58,877 bases of DNA from Azohydromonas australica DSM 1124 (GCF_000430725.1 NZ_AUMO01000066.1:1-58877); one strand, 5' to 3'. Shown: positions 35,414-44,651, counted from the first letter of the stretch. Notes: generated from the letters alone by a model not told the origin. Numbers and translations: made by a program.

Positions 35414-36859
35414 ATGGCCATCCCCCAGCGCCTGGGCAAGTACCCGATCACCGAGGTGATCGGGCGGGGGGCCATGGGCATCGTCTACCGCGGCTACGAC
35501 CCCGTCATCAAGCGCCCGGTGGCGATCAAGACCATCCACAAGGAGCTGATCGAGGACGACGACAAGGCGCAGTCGCTGTCGGAGCGCTTTCGCCGCGAGG
35601 CGCAGGCCGCGGGCACGCTGAGCCACCCGGGCATCGTCTCGGTGTACGAGTACGGCGAGGACGGCGCCTACGCCTACATCGCCATGGAGTACGTGCAGGG
35701 CCACAGCCTGCGCGAGTACCTGGACCGCAACACCGCCTTCAACGAGCGCGACGCGGTGAGCACCATGGCGCAGCTGCTCGATGCGCTGGAGTACGCGCAC
35801 AGCCACGAGATCTGGCACCGCGACATCAAGCCCGCCAACATCCTGGTGATGCCCAGCGGGCGCATCAAGCTCACCGACTTCGGCATCGCCCGCATCGAGT
35901 CCGCGGACCGCACGCGCACCAACATCATCATGGGCACGCCGGGCTACATCGCGCCGGAGTTCTACCTGGGCGGCGCGCTGGACCACCGCATCGACATCTT
36001 CTCCGCCGGCGTGCTGCTGTACCACCTGCTGGCGCGCCAGCCGCCCTTCCGCGGCCGGCTGGAGGCGGTGATGCACGACGTCTGCTACCACGACCCCGAC
36101 CCGCCCTCGGTGGCGGACCCGGAGCACCGCTGGCCGCAGTACGACGCGGTGGTGGCGCGCGCGCTGGCCAAGGCGCCGGCCGAGCGCTTCCAGAGCGCCG
36201 CGGCCTTCCGCGCCGCGCTGCTGGCGCAGTACGGACTGCCGCTGGCGGACACGATCTCCGAGTCCACCGTCATCTCCGCGGGCAAGCCGATGCGGCCGCT
36301 GCCGCTGGACGGCGGCCACTTCCACACGCCGGCGCCGGCCACCGCGCTGGGCCCGGCGCAGCCCAGCACGCCGCCGCCCACGGGCTGGAGCCCGCCGGTG
36401 CTCAAGGACGTGGAGCTGGCGCTGGCGCGCTACGTGGGCCCGGTGGCGCGGGTGCTGGTGCGCCGCGCCGCGCAGCAGCACAAGCAGCTGGGCTCGCTGG
36501 CCGCGGCGCTGACCGAGAGCATCGACAAGCCCGGCGAGCGCGAGGCCTTCCTGCGCGCCGTGCTGGGGCGCGCGGCGACGGCGACGCCGGGCACCGTGGG
36601 CGTGGCCGCCACCGTCGGCGGCACGCCTACCCCCACGCCCACGCACTTCGACGCCACCGGCCCGGCGCTCACCCCGGCCGACGTGGAGCACGCCACGCGG
36701 GTGCTGACCACCTACATCGGCCCCATCGCCCGCGTCATCACCAAGCGCGCCGCCGCCCAGGGCGGCAGCCGGCGCGCCTTCCTGGAAGCGGTGGCGCGCA
36801 GCCTGGACGACGACGCACAGCGCCAGCGCTTCCTGCGCGAGGCCGGGACGGCCCACTGA
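35414..36859 (+). CDS. Serine/threonine protein kinase with two C-terminal repeat domains
   Basis: A 481-residue kinase, likely the PpkA counterpart of this T6SS-like cluster. The catalytic domain (8–275) is complete: VIGRGAMGIVYRG, Lys39 in VAIKTI, HRDIKPAN (Asp137), DFG (155–157) and YIAPE (178–182). It lacks a transmembrane segment. Two copies of a 58-residue domain follow at 329–386 and 419–476, each with the core YxGPxARVxxxRAA; I believe this is DUF8082, common behind bacterial kinases. No cognate PP2C phosphatase gene is in the window. The expected substrate is the Thr-rich N-terminus of TssL encoded next. Confidence 0.93.
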   Translation: MAIPQRLGKYPITEVIGRGAMGIVYRGYDPVIKRPVAIKTIHKELIEDDDKAQSLSERFRREAQAAGTLSHPGIVSVYEYGEDGAYAYIAMEYVQGHSLREYLDRNTAFNERDAVSTMAQLLDALEYAHSHEIWHRDIKPANILVMPSGRIKLTDFGIARIESADRTRTNIIMGTPGYIAPEFYLGGALDHRIDIFSAGVLLYHLLARQPPFRGRLEAVMHDVCYHDPDPPSVADPEHRWPQYDAVVARALAKAPAERFQSAAAFRAALLAQYGLPLADTISESTVISAGKPMRPLPLDGGHFHTPAPATALGPAQPSTPPPTGWSPPVLKDVELALARYVGPVARVLVRRAAQQHKQLGSLAAALTESIDKPGEREAFLRAVLGRAATATPGTVGVAATVGGTPTPTPTHFDATGPALTPADVEHATRVLTTYIGPIARVITKRAAAQGGSRRAFLEAVARSLDDDAQRQRFLREAGTAH

Positions 36860-36887
36860 ACGCCGGTGGCGGTCGAAGGCGGCGCGC

Positions 36888-38753
36888 ATGCAGTCCAGGC
36901 CTCCCAGCCCCATGCCCGGCGGCGACACGCCCGCGCCGCAGGAGGCCCGCCAAGCGTCGGGCGACGCAGCGGACGCCGGCGACGACGACCGCACGCTGTT
37001 CATGCCCCTGCCGCGCGCGGCGGCTCCGGGCGGCTCCGCCGGCGCCGAACCGCCGGCCGGCGGGCCCGCGCGGCCGGCGGTGTCCGGGACGCCTCCAGCC
37101 CAGGCCGGCACGGCATCCGGGGACGACGAGGCCACGCTGATCCTGGCCAGCGGCGGTGCTTCCCCGCCGCTGCGCATGCCCGTGCCGGGCGGCGGCGTCG
37201 CTGACGACGACCGCACGCTGTTCGCGCCGGCCGTGGCGCCGGGCATGCCGCTGCGCATGCCCAGCCCGGGCGGGGCAGCGGCCGACGCGGAATCCACCGT
37301 GTTCGCTCCGCCCGGTGCCGCGGCGGACGACGCCACGCTCTGGGCCGGGCCGGCATCCGACGACCGCACGTTCTACGCCGGGGCGGATGCCGACGACCGC
37401 ACCGTCTACGCCGGCCCGATGGGGGATGACCGCACGCTCCACGCCGGCGCCGCCGACGAGCTCACCCTGCACATGCCCGCGCCCGGCGGGCAGCGCACGC
37501 AGATGCAGCCGCCGCCGCGCTCCGCCGCCACGCCGTCCGCGGGGCGCGCGCCGCGCGGGGGCGTGGAGCTGCAGCGCCTGGTGGCCGGCGTCAACCCGCT
37601 GTTGGGCGCGGCCAGCGTGCTGCTGGCGCTGGTGGCGCAGCTGCGGGCCACCAGCGCGCATGCCGATCCGGCCGGGCTGCGCCGCCAGCTGCTGAACCAC
37701 ATGGCGGAGTTCGAGCTGCAGGCCGCCGCCAGCGGCGTGGCGCGCCCGCGCATCACCGCCGCGCGCTACCTGCTGTGCAGCTTCCTCGACGAGGTGATCG
37801 CCGCCACGCCCTGGGGGCAGGGCACCTGGGAGGCGCACACCCTGCTCAGCGAATACCACGAGGAGCGCTGGGGCGGCGACAAGTGCTTCGAGCTGCTGGA
37901 GCGGCTGGGCGAGGACCCGAAGGGCAACGCCGAGGTGCTGGAGCTGTTCTACGTCTGCCTGTCGCTGGGCTTCGAGGGGCGCTATCGCGGCCAGCCCGAC
38001 GGCCGGGCGCGGCTGGAGGCGATCGCCGAGCGCGTGCTGGCGGAGGTGCGGCCCGCCGCGCTGCAGCCGGGCGGCGGCGCGCGCAGCCTGTCGCTGCACT
38101 GGCAGGGCGTGTCGGCGCCGCAGCGCCCGGGGCTGCACGTGCCGCCGCTGTGGAGCGTGGCCGCGCTGGCTGGCGCGCTGGTGGTGGTGGCGCTGCTGGG
38201 CTTCCAGTGGCGGCTGGCCGCGCAGGCGCAGCCGCTGCTGCGCGAGCTGCATGCGCTGCCCGCGGCGCTGCAGGCCGAACGCGCCCCGGCAGCTGGCGCC
38301 GCGCCCGCGGCGCCGGCCCGCCTGGCGCCGCTGCTGCAGGCCGACGCGGCCGCCGGCGCGCTGGTGGTGCGCGACGAGCGGCTGCGCTCGGTGCTGACGC
38401 TGCCGGCCGACGCGCTGTTCAAGGGCGGTGGCGCGACGCTGGACTCGCCGCGCGCGCCGGCGCTGCTGGGCCGCGTGGCGCAGGCGCTGCGCGCCAGCCC
38501 GGGACAGGTCAACGTCATCGGCCACAGCGACGACGCCACCGCCGCCTCGCTGCAGTACCCCAGCGCCTGGCACCTCTCGCGCGCCCGCGCGCTGGCGGTG
38601 ATGGAGGAGCTGGCGCGCCAGGGGCTGCCGCTGGAGCGGCTGCATGCCGAAGGCCGCGCGGACGCCGAGCCGGTGGCAAGCGGGCGCTCGGCCGAGGACC
38701 GGGCGCGCAACCGGCGCGTCGAGATCGAGCTGCGGCTGGCGCGGCCGGAGTAA
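36888..38753 (+). CDS. tssL: TssL (DotU/IcmH) with OmpA-like C-terminus and N-terminal Thr-motif array
   Basis: A 621-residue T6SS membrane-complex protein. Residues 1–205 are a disordered, acidic repeat region with Thr36, 83, 110, 137, 150, 161, 172, 183 and 193, mostly in D-D-R-T-hydrophobic contexts. The DotU domain (about 225–410) starts VELQRLVAGVNPLLGAASVL and includes ARYLLCSFLDEVIAATPWG. A single transmembrane helix (VAALAGALVVVALLGFQW) is followed by a periplasmic OmpA-like domain (VNVIGHSDDA, then RARNRRVEIEL) that can bind peptidoglycan. In Agrobacterium a single TssL phosphothreonine recruits the FHA protein; this array is far longer. Confidence 0.92.
   Translation: MQSRPPSPMPGGDTPAPQEARQASGDAADAGDDDRTLFMPLPRAAAPGGSAGAEPPAGGPARPAVSGTPPAQAGTASGDDEATLILASGGASPPLRMPVPGGGVADDDRTLFAPAVAPGMPLRMPSPGGAAADAESTVFAPPGAAADDATLWAGPASDDRTFYAGADADDRTVYAGPMGDDRTLHAGAADELTLHMPAPGGQRTQMQPPPRSAATPSAGRAPRGGVELQRLVAGVNPLLGAASVLLALVAQLRATSAHADPAGLRRQLLNHMAEFELQAAASGVARPRITAARYLLCSFLDEVIAATPWGQGTWEAHTLLSEYHEERWGGDKCFELLERLGEDPKGNAEVLELFYVCLSLGFEGRYRGQPDGRARLEAIAERVLAEVRPAALQPGGGARSLSLHWQGVSAPQRPGLHVPPLWSVAALAGALVVVALLGFQWRLAAQAQPLLRELHALPAALQAERAPAAGAAPAAPARLAPLLQADAAAGALVVRDERLRSVLTLPADALFKGGGATLDSPRAPALLGRVAQALRASPGQVNVIGHSDDATAASLQYPSAWHLSRARALAVMEELARQGLPLERLHAEGRADAEPVASGRSAEDRARNRRVEIELRLARPE
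36990..37470 (+). repeat. In-frame repeats encoding the TssL Thr motifs
   Basis: Two nested repeat scales are visible in the translation. A 27-residue unit separates Thr83, Thr110 and Thr137, with the shared stretch PLRMPxPGG. An 11-residue unit separates Thr150, Thr161, Thr172 and Thr183 (DDxTxxAGxxx). Both spacings keep frame, so the array can grow or shrink by recombination without frameshift. Confidence 0.75.
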
Positions 38754-38769
38754 TGAGATGGGAGCGGCC

Positions 38770-41700
38770 ATGACCAAGCCCCAGCCCGGTCTCCCCTGGC
38801 TGCGCCCGCTGCTGCAGGCCGCCGGCGTGCTGGCCGCGGCGGCGCTGGTCTGGTGGGTCGGCCCGCTGGTGGCGGTGGCCGGGGTGGTGCCGCTGGCCAG
38901 CGAGGCCGCGCGCGGCTGGGCCTTGGCGGCGCTGCTGGCGCTGAGCCTGGCCCTGGCGGCCGGGCAGGCGCTCAAGGCGCGGCGCAACAACGCCCGGCTG
39001 CTCGACGGCCTGGTGGCCGAGGAGGACGCCCCGCCCACGGCCGAGGTCGAGCTGCTGGGCCGGCGCTTCAAGGAGGCGGTGGCGCAGCTGCGGCGCTCGC
39101 GCCTGGGCGCTCGGCGCTCCTGGCGCCACCTGCTGTCGCCTAAGCCCTACCTCTACGAGCTGCCCTGGTACGTGATCATCGGCGCCCCCGGTGCGGGCAA
39201 GACCACTGCGCTGGTGAGCTCGGGGCTGGAGTTCCCGCTGTCGGAGCAGCTCGGGCACGGCCAGGCGCTGCGCGGCGTGGGCGGTACGCGCAACTGCGAC
39301 TGGTGGTTCACCGACCAGGCCGTGCTCATCGACACGGCCGGGCGCTACACCACGCAGGACAGCCACCAGGCCCAGGACCGCGCCGCCTGGCTGGGCTTCC
39401 TGGCGCTGCTCAAGCGCCACCGCCCGCGCCGCCCCGTCAACGGCGTGCTGCTCACCGTCAGCGTCGCGGACCTGCTGGGCACCGGCCCCGACGCGCGCCG
39501 CGCCCACGCGCTGGCGCTGCGCGCGCGCATCGCCGAACTGCGCCAGCACCTGGGGTTGCGCTTCCCGGTATACGTGCTGGTGACGAAGACGGACCTGCTG
39601 GCCGGCTTCATGGAGTTCTTCGCCGACCTGGACAAGGACGAGCGCGCCCAGGTCTGGGGCTTCACCTTGCCGGCCGAGGGCGCGCCGGCCGACCCGCTGC
39701 CACTGATGAGCAGCGAGCTCGCGGCGCTGGAGAAGCGCCTGGGCGAGTACCTGCTGGAGCGGCTGCACGCCGAGGCCGACCGCGATCGCCGCGCCGCGCT
39801 GTTCGCCTTCCCGCAGCAGTGGCGGCTGCTGCACGAGCTGCTGCTGGAGCTGCTGCAGACCACCTTCGCGCCCACCGCGTCCGGCGAGGAGGGCGCTGCC
39901 GCCGCACCCGCCCCGGACGGCGCCGTGGCGCCCGTGCTGCTGCGCGGCGTGTACTTCACCAGCGCGACGCAGGAGGGCACGCCCATCGACCGCGCGCTGG
40001 GCGGCATCGCGCGCACGCTGGGCCTGTCGGGCCGGCTGCTGGCGCCGGCGCGCCCCAGCGGGCGCAGCTTCTTCGTCACGCGGCTGCTGCGCGACGTGGT
40101 CTTCGCCGAGGCGGGGCTGGCCGGGCTGAACCTGCGCCGCGAGCGCCGGCGCACGGCGCTGCAGCTCGGCCTGGCGGGGCTGTGCGGCGCCGTGGCGCTG
40201 GGGACCATCGCCCTGGGCTGGCGCGCCTACGCCCACAACCGCGAGCTGCTGGCCGAGGCCGCGTCGCAGCTGCCCGCGCTGGCGCAGCAGGCCCATGCCG
40301 CGCGCGCCACCGCGCCCACCGACCTGGTGGCGCTGCTGCCGCTGCTGGGCGGCGTGGAGCGCTTCGCCCAGGGGGCCGCGCCGGCCGTGATGCCTTCGCT
40401 GGGCCTGGATCGGCGCGACCTGCTGGCCTCTGCCGCCGACGACACCTACGCGCGGCTGCTGAAGGAGGTGTACCTGCCCCGCATCGCCGCGCGGCTGGAG
40501 GCGCGGCTGCGCAGCGGCGGGCGCGAGCACGTGGAGGTGGTGTACGAGGCGCTGCGCGCCTACCTGATGCTCTTCGCCGGACGCAACTTCGACGCCGCCG
40601 CGCTGCGCGCCGACCTGGGCGCGGACTGGGACGCGACGCTGCCCGCCTCCGAGGCCCAGCGCGCCGAGCTGCAGCACCACCTGCAGCGGCTGCTGGTCGG
40701 CGGCGAGGTCGGGGCGCCGCAGCGGGCGGATCCGGCGCTCGTCACCCAGGCCCGCGCGCTGGTCGCGAGCGTGCCGGTGGCCGACCGCGTCTACAACCGG
40801 CTGCGCCAGGGCGACGCTGGAGCGCCCACCTTCAGCGTCGCGTCGGTGGCCGGCGCCGGCCACTTGAAATTCTTCGCCCGCGCCAGCGGCCGGCCGCTGG
40901 ACGAGGGCGTGCCCGGCTTCTACACGCGCGCGGTGTACCCGCAGCGCCTGCGCGAACGCACCCACGAGGTGCTGCGCCAGCTCGAACGCGAGCGCGCCTG
41001 GGTGCTGGGCTCGGCCGGCGCGCGCGCCATGCCGGTCGTGCTGGCCCCGCCGGTGGCCGCCGGCGCGGCCTCGGAGGCCGGTGCGGGCAACGGCGCCCCG
41101 GCCGGCGCCGCCGCGGTGGCGCCCTCGCTGGCCGAGGCGGTGGAGCGGCTGTACCTGGCCGACCACGCGCGCCAGTGGGAGGCGTTCATCGGCGACCTGC
41201 GGCTGGCGCCCACGCCCACGCTGGCGGCCAGCGTGGAGCTGGCGCAGGCGCTGTCGCGCACCGACTCGCCGCTGGCGCAGCTGCTGCGAGCCGTGGCGCG
41301 CGAGGTCGCGGTGTCGCCGGTGCTGTCCGAGCGTTACGGCGCGCTGTCGCGCTTCGTGGCCGGGCCGCCATCGCCGCTGGACGACGCGCTGTCGCTGCTG
41401 GGCGGCGCGGGCCAGCAGCTCACCGTGATCGACGACGCCCTGCGCCAGCGCGGCCTGCCGCCGCCCGGAGCGGCGCTGCGCTCCCTGGGCGTGGCCGCGG
41501 CGCAGGCCCCGGAGCCGGTGAAGGCGCTGCTGGAGCCCTTTGCCGCGGCGGCCAGCGCGCAGGCGCTGGCGGCGCTGCGCGAGCCGCTGTCGCGCCAGCT
41601 CTCGGCCGAGGTCGGGACGGCGTGCAGCCGCAGCCTGGACAACCGCTACCCGTTCACGCGCGGCGCGGGGCAGGAGGTGTCGCGCGAGGAGTTCATCCGC

Positions 41701-42213
41701 TTCTTCGGCGTCGGCGGCGTGATCGACGCCTTCGTGCAGCGCCAGCTGCTGCCCTACGGCGAAAGCGCCACGCCGGCGGCGTTCCAGCGCGCGCGGCAGG
41801 TGCGCGAGGCCTTCTTCACCGACGGCGGCCGGCGTTTCGGCGTGCAGCTGGAGCTGCGGCTGCTGGAGCTGGACCCGGCGCTGTCGGAGTTCGCCATCGA
41901 CGTGGACGGGCAGGTGCTGCGCTTCCGCCGCGAGGTCAAGGCGCCGCAGCGCCTGCGCTGGCCGGCCTCCGAGGACGCGCCCGGGCGCGTGACGCTGCGC
42001 GCCGGGCAGGGCGCGGGCTACAGCTTCGACGGGCCCTGGGCGCTGCTGCGGCTGTTCGACCGCGTGCGCGTCGAGCCCATGGGCGGCGGCCGCGTGGAGC
42101 TGGTTTTCGACGTGGAGGGCCGCAAGGCCCGTTTCGAGGCGCGCAGCACCAGCGCGCTCAACCCGGTGCTGCGCAGCGAGCTGGAGTCCTTCGCATGTCC
42201 GAGACGCCTCTAG
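38770..42213 (+). CDS. tssM: TssM (IcmF family) type VI secretion membrane subunit
   Basis: A 1,147-residue inner-membrane protein. Two N-terminal transmembrane helices (about 12–65) precede a cytoplasmic GTPase-like domain with an intact Walker A, GAPGAGKTT (138–146), and VLIDTAGRY. A third helix (LGLAGLCGAVALGTIALGW) leads to a large periplasmic part ending with the TssM C-terminal domain (RFFGVGGVIDAFVQRQLLPY and ESFACPRRL). In a T6SS, TssM and TssL form the trans-envelope complex with lipoprotein TssJ, which is missing here. GGGAG supports the ATG at 38770. The 3' end overlaps tagF by 19 nt. Confidence 0.95.
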   Translation: MTKPQPGLPWLRPLLQAAGVLAAAALVWWVGPLVAVAGVVPLASEAARGWALAALLALSLALAAGQALKARRNNARLLDGLVAEEDAPPTAEVELLGRRFKEAVAQLRRSRLGARRSWRHLLSPKPYLYELPWYVIIGAPGAGKTTALVSSGLEFPLSEQLGHGQALRGVGGTRNCDWWFTDQAVLIDTAGRYTTQDSHQAQDRAAWLGFLALLKRHRPRRPVNGVLLTVSVADLLGTGPDARRAHALALRARIAELRQHLGLRFPVYVLVTKTDLLAGFMEFFADLDKDERAQVWGFTLPAEGAPADPLPLMSSELAALEKRLGEYLLERLHAEADRDRRAALFAFPQQWRLLHELLLELLQTTFAPTASGEEGAAAAPAPDGAVAPVLLRGVYFTSATQEGTPIDRALGGIARTLGLSGRLLAPARPSGRSFFVTRLLRDVVFAEAGLAGLNLRRERRRTALQLGLAGLCGAVALGTIALGWRAYAHNRELLAEAASQLPALAQQAHAARATAPTDLVALLPLLGGVERFAQGAAPAVMPSLGLDRRDLLASAADDTYARLLKEVYLPRIAARLEARLRSGGREHVEVVYEALRAYLMLFAGRNFDAAALRADLGADWDATLPASEAQRAELQHHLQRLLVGGEVGAPQRADPALVTQARALVASVPVADRVYNRLRQGDAGAPTFSVASVAGAGHLKFFARASGRPLDEGVPGFYTRAVYPQRLRERTHEVLRQLERERAWVLGSAGARAMPVVLAPPVAAGAASEAGAGNGAPAGAAAVAPSLAEAVERLYLADHARQWEAFIGDLRLAPTPTLAASVELAQALSRTDSPLAQLLRAVAREVAVSPVLSERYGALSRFVAGPPSPLDDALSLLGGAGQQLTVIDDALRQRGLPPPGAALRSLGVAAAQAPEPVKALLEPFAAAASAQALAALREPLSRQLSAEVGTACSRSLDNRYPFTRGAGQEVSREEFIRFFGVGGVIDAFVQRQLLPYGESATPAAFQRARQVREAFFTDGGRRFGVQLELRLLELDPALSEFAIDVDGQVLRFRREVKAPQRLRWPASEDAPGRVTLRAGQGAGYSFDGPWALLRLFDRVRVEPMGGGRVELVFDVEGRKARFEARSTSALNPVLRSELESFACPRRL

Positions 42214-42869
42214 TCAACCCGACACCTGCGACCCCCGCGGCACGCCCGGTAGCCGAGGCGCTGCCGCCCGGCTGGTACGGGAAGCTGCCGCACCTGGGCG
42301 ACTTCGCCTCGCGCCGGCTGCCCGAGGCCTTCGTCGGCGGGTGGGACGCGTGGCTGCGCCATGTGCTGGCGAGCTCGCGCGACGCGCTGGGCCCGCGCTG
42401 GCTGCAGGGCTACCTGGTGGCGCCCATCGTGCGCTTCTGGCTGCCGCCGGGGCTGCTGGGCGAGAGCGCCTGGACCGGGCTGCTGATGCCCAGCATCGAC
42501 CGCGTGGGCCGCCACTTCCCGCTGACGGTGGCGCAGCCCGGCGTGGCGCTGGCGCAGGCGCAGGCCGCGCCGGGCTGGTTCGAGGCGCTGGACGCGGCCA
42601 TGCGCCGCGCGCTGGACGTGAGCTTCACGGTGGACGACCTAGATCAGGCGCTGGCGCAGGCGGTGAGGAACGCGCCGCTGCCGGCGGCGGTGCCGGGCGG
42701 CGAGGGCGCCGGGCACCGCGGCGCCTGGGATGGCGCCGCGGTGCTGTCCCAGGCCGCGCCGCCGGGCAGCCACTGGTGGTTCGCGCGCGCCGGCGGCGAG
42801 CTGCGCTGCCGCTTCGACGCGCTGCCGCCGGCCGTGGCGGTGACGGAACTGCTGGGAGCGTGCGCGTGA
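42195..42869 (+). CDS. tagF: Type VI secretion-associated protein TagF
   Basis: A 224-residue cytoplasmic protein with the signature WYGKLPHLGDFASRRLPEAF near residue 28 and SIDRVGRHFPLTVAQP. TagF is a post-translational repressor of T6SS in Pseudomonas and Agrobacterium, acting on the FHA branch. It overlaps tssM by 19 nt and the caspase gene by 4 nt, so expression of all three is coupled. In many genomes tagF lies with or is fused to the PppA phosphatase; here a caspase gene takes that place. Confidence 0.93.
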   Translation: MSETPLVNPTPATPAARPVAEALPPGWYGKLPHLGDFASRRLPEAFVGGWDAWLRHVLASSRDALGPRWLQGYLVAPIVRFWLPPGLLGESAWTGLLMPSIDRVGRHFPLTVAQPGVALAQAQAAPGWFEALDAAMRRALDVSFTVDDLDQALAQAVRNAPLPAAVPGGEGAGHRGAWDGAAVLSQAAPPGSHWWFARAGGELRCRFDALPPAVAVTELLGACA

Positions 42870-44614
42870 AACCCCTGCTGCGCCTGCTGTTGTGCATGGC
42901 CGTGCTGCTGGCGATGGCCGGCTGGGCCGTGGGAGCGCCGGCCGCCGGGCGCGAGGTGACGGAGGCGCGCATCGCGCTGGTGATCGGCAACGCCGCCTAC
43001 CGCAGCGACCCGCTGGACAACCCGGTCAATGACGCGCGGCTGGTCGCCGGCGTGCTGCAGAAGGCGGGCTTCGACGTGACGCTGCGCCAGGACCTGGACC
43101 GCGCCGGCCTGCTGGAGGCGCTGCGCAGCTTCGGCAGCCGCCTCGACGAGAACACGGTGGCGCTGCTGTACTACGCCGGCCACGGGCTGCAGCTGCGCGA
43201 CCGCAACTACCTCATCCCCGTGGACGCCGAGATCCGCAGCGAGGACGAGATCCCCATCACCGGCATCGACGTGGGCTTCGTGCTCGGCCGCATGGCGCAT
43301 GCGAGGAGCCGCATCAACCTGGTGATCCTGGATGCCTGCCGCAACAACCCCTTCCTGGGCAAGACGGTGTCGGCGCAGGGCCTAGCGCAGATGGACGCGC
43401 CCGTCGGCACCCTGCTGGCCTACGCCACCGCGCCCGGCAAGCTGGCGGCGGATTCGGGTGCTGGCGCCGGCGCCAACAGCGTCTACGCCGCGCACCTGGC
43501 AAAGCACCTGCTCACGCCGGGGCTGTCGGTGGAGCAGGTGTTCAAGCGCGTGCGCGAGGGCGTGGTGCGCGAGACGCAGCAGCACCAGGTGCCCTGGGAA
43601 AGCTCCTCGCTGCAGAGCGAGTTCGCCTTCGTGCCGGGTGTGTCGGCCACGGCCGCGGCGGCGCCGGACGTGGAGGCGGCGGGCGAGATCGCGTTCTGGA
43701 ACAGCATCCAGGCCTCCACGCGCGCCGAGGAGTTCCGCGCCTACCTGCGGCAGTACCCGCAGGGGCGCTTCGCGTCCCTGGCGCAGGCGCGGCTGGCCGC
43801 CTTCGGGGCGGCACCTGCGCCCGGGAGCACGCCCGCGCCCGCGGGAACGGCGGTGGCTTCGGCCGGGGCCGCGGCTTCGGCGACGGAAACCCTGGGCACG
43901 GGCGTGGCGGCCGTGCTGCCCGCCACCGGTGCGGCTTCTTCCGGCTCGGCCGCGCCGCCAGGACTGGACCCGCCGGCCTCCTTGCCCCCACCGCAGACCG
44001 TGGCGACGGCGCCCTTTGCCGTGCCCGCGCCTCCGGTCGCGGCGGCGCCGGCCAGCCCGGGGCGCGAGGCCGCGCTGCCGCACGTGGGCGACCGCTGGCG
44101 CTACCGGGTGCAGGACCAGTTCCGCATCGGCGACCTGTTCGTGAGCGCGCGCGTGGAGGCGGTGACGCCGGAGGGCGTGGCCGAGAGCTGGAGCACCACC
44201 TCCGACGCCAAGCTGCGCACGGCGGTGGCGCCGCTGGCGCCGGGCTTCCACGAGCTGCCGGGCTGGACGCTGACGCCGCCGGAGTTCGCGCCCTACCTGC
44301 TGGCCGCCAGCGGCTGGCAGCCGGGGCAGCCGCTGGCGCCGCAACTGCGGCGGGTGGAACAGGTGAGCGTGCCGCTGCAGGCGCGCGTGGAAGGCGAAGA
44401 GGAAATCCAGGTCGCGGCCGGGCGTTTCAGGGCGCTGAAGGTCGTGCTCAGCGGGCGCATCACGCCGCGCGGGGGCAAGGCGGTGAGCACCGAGCAGGTC
44501 GTCTGGTACGCGCCGGCGGCGCGGCGGATGGTGAAGAGCACCGTCACGACCAGCGTGGGCGGCGCGGTGCGGGAGGCGACCAGTTTCGAACTGGTGGAGT
44601 ACGAGCTGCGGTGA
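42866..44614 (+). CDS. Exported caspase-like peptidase with unknown C-terminal domain
   Basis: A 582-residue protein of peptidase clan CD (C14, caspase/orthocaspase). A signal peptide (residues 1–24, GTG start) implies periplasmic location. The p20-like domain has the catalytic dyad His106 (LLYYAGHGLQL) and Cys158 (NLVILDACRNNPF). Residues 270–310 (AFWNSIQASTRAEEFRAYL) form a helical repeat often found behind such caspases, then a Pro/Ala linker and a beta-rich domain from about 400 to the end (LPHVGDRWRYRVQDQF) that I cannot assign. The start overlaps the tagF stop (GTGA), tying it to the TssM operon. Confidence 0.88.
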   Translation: MKPLLRLLLCMAVLLAMAGWAVGAPAAGREVTEARIALVIGNAAYRSDPLDNPVNDARLVAGVLQKAGFDVTLRQDLDRAGLLEALRSFGSRLDENTVALLYYAGHGLQLRDRNYLIPVDAEIRSEDEIPITGIDVGFVLGRMAHARSRINLVILDACRNNPFLGKTVSAQGLAQMDAPVGTLLAYATAPGKLAADSGAGAGANSVYAAHLAKHLLTPGLSVEQVFKRVREGVVRETQQHQVPWESSSLQSEFAFVPGVSATAAAAPDVEAAGEIAFWNSIQASTRAEEFRAYLRQYPQGRFASLAQARLAAFGAAPAPGSTPAPAGTAVASAGAAASATETLGTGVAAVLPATGAASSGSAAPPGLDPPASLPPPQTVATAPFAVPAPPVAAAPASPGREAALPHVGDRWRYRVQDQFRIGDLFVSARVEAVTPEGVAESWSTTSDAKLRTAVAPLAPGFHELPGWTLTPPEFAPYLLAASGWQPGQPLAPQLRRVEQVSVPLQARVEGEEEIQVAAGRFRALKVVLSGRITPRGGKAVSTEQVVWYAPAARRMVKSTVTTSVGGAVREATSFELVEYELR

Positions 44615-44651
44615 GGCGAGGGCGCGGCACCGCGTGCCGCGCACGATTCCT

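Noticed and set aside
36888..37560. Collagen-like or surface-adhesin repeats in the TssL N-terminus
   Set aside because: The region lacks a signal peptide and lies on the cytoplasmic side of TssL; the constant element is an acidic Thr motif, which fits phosphosites better.
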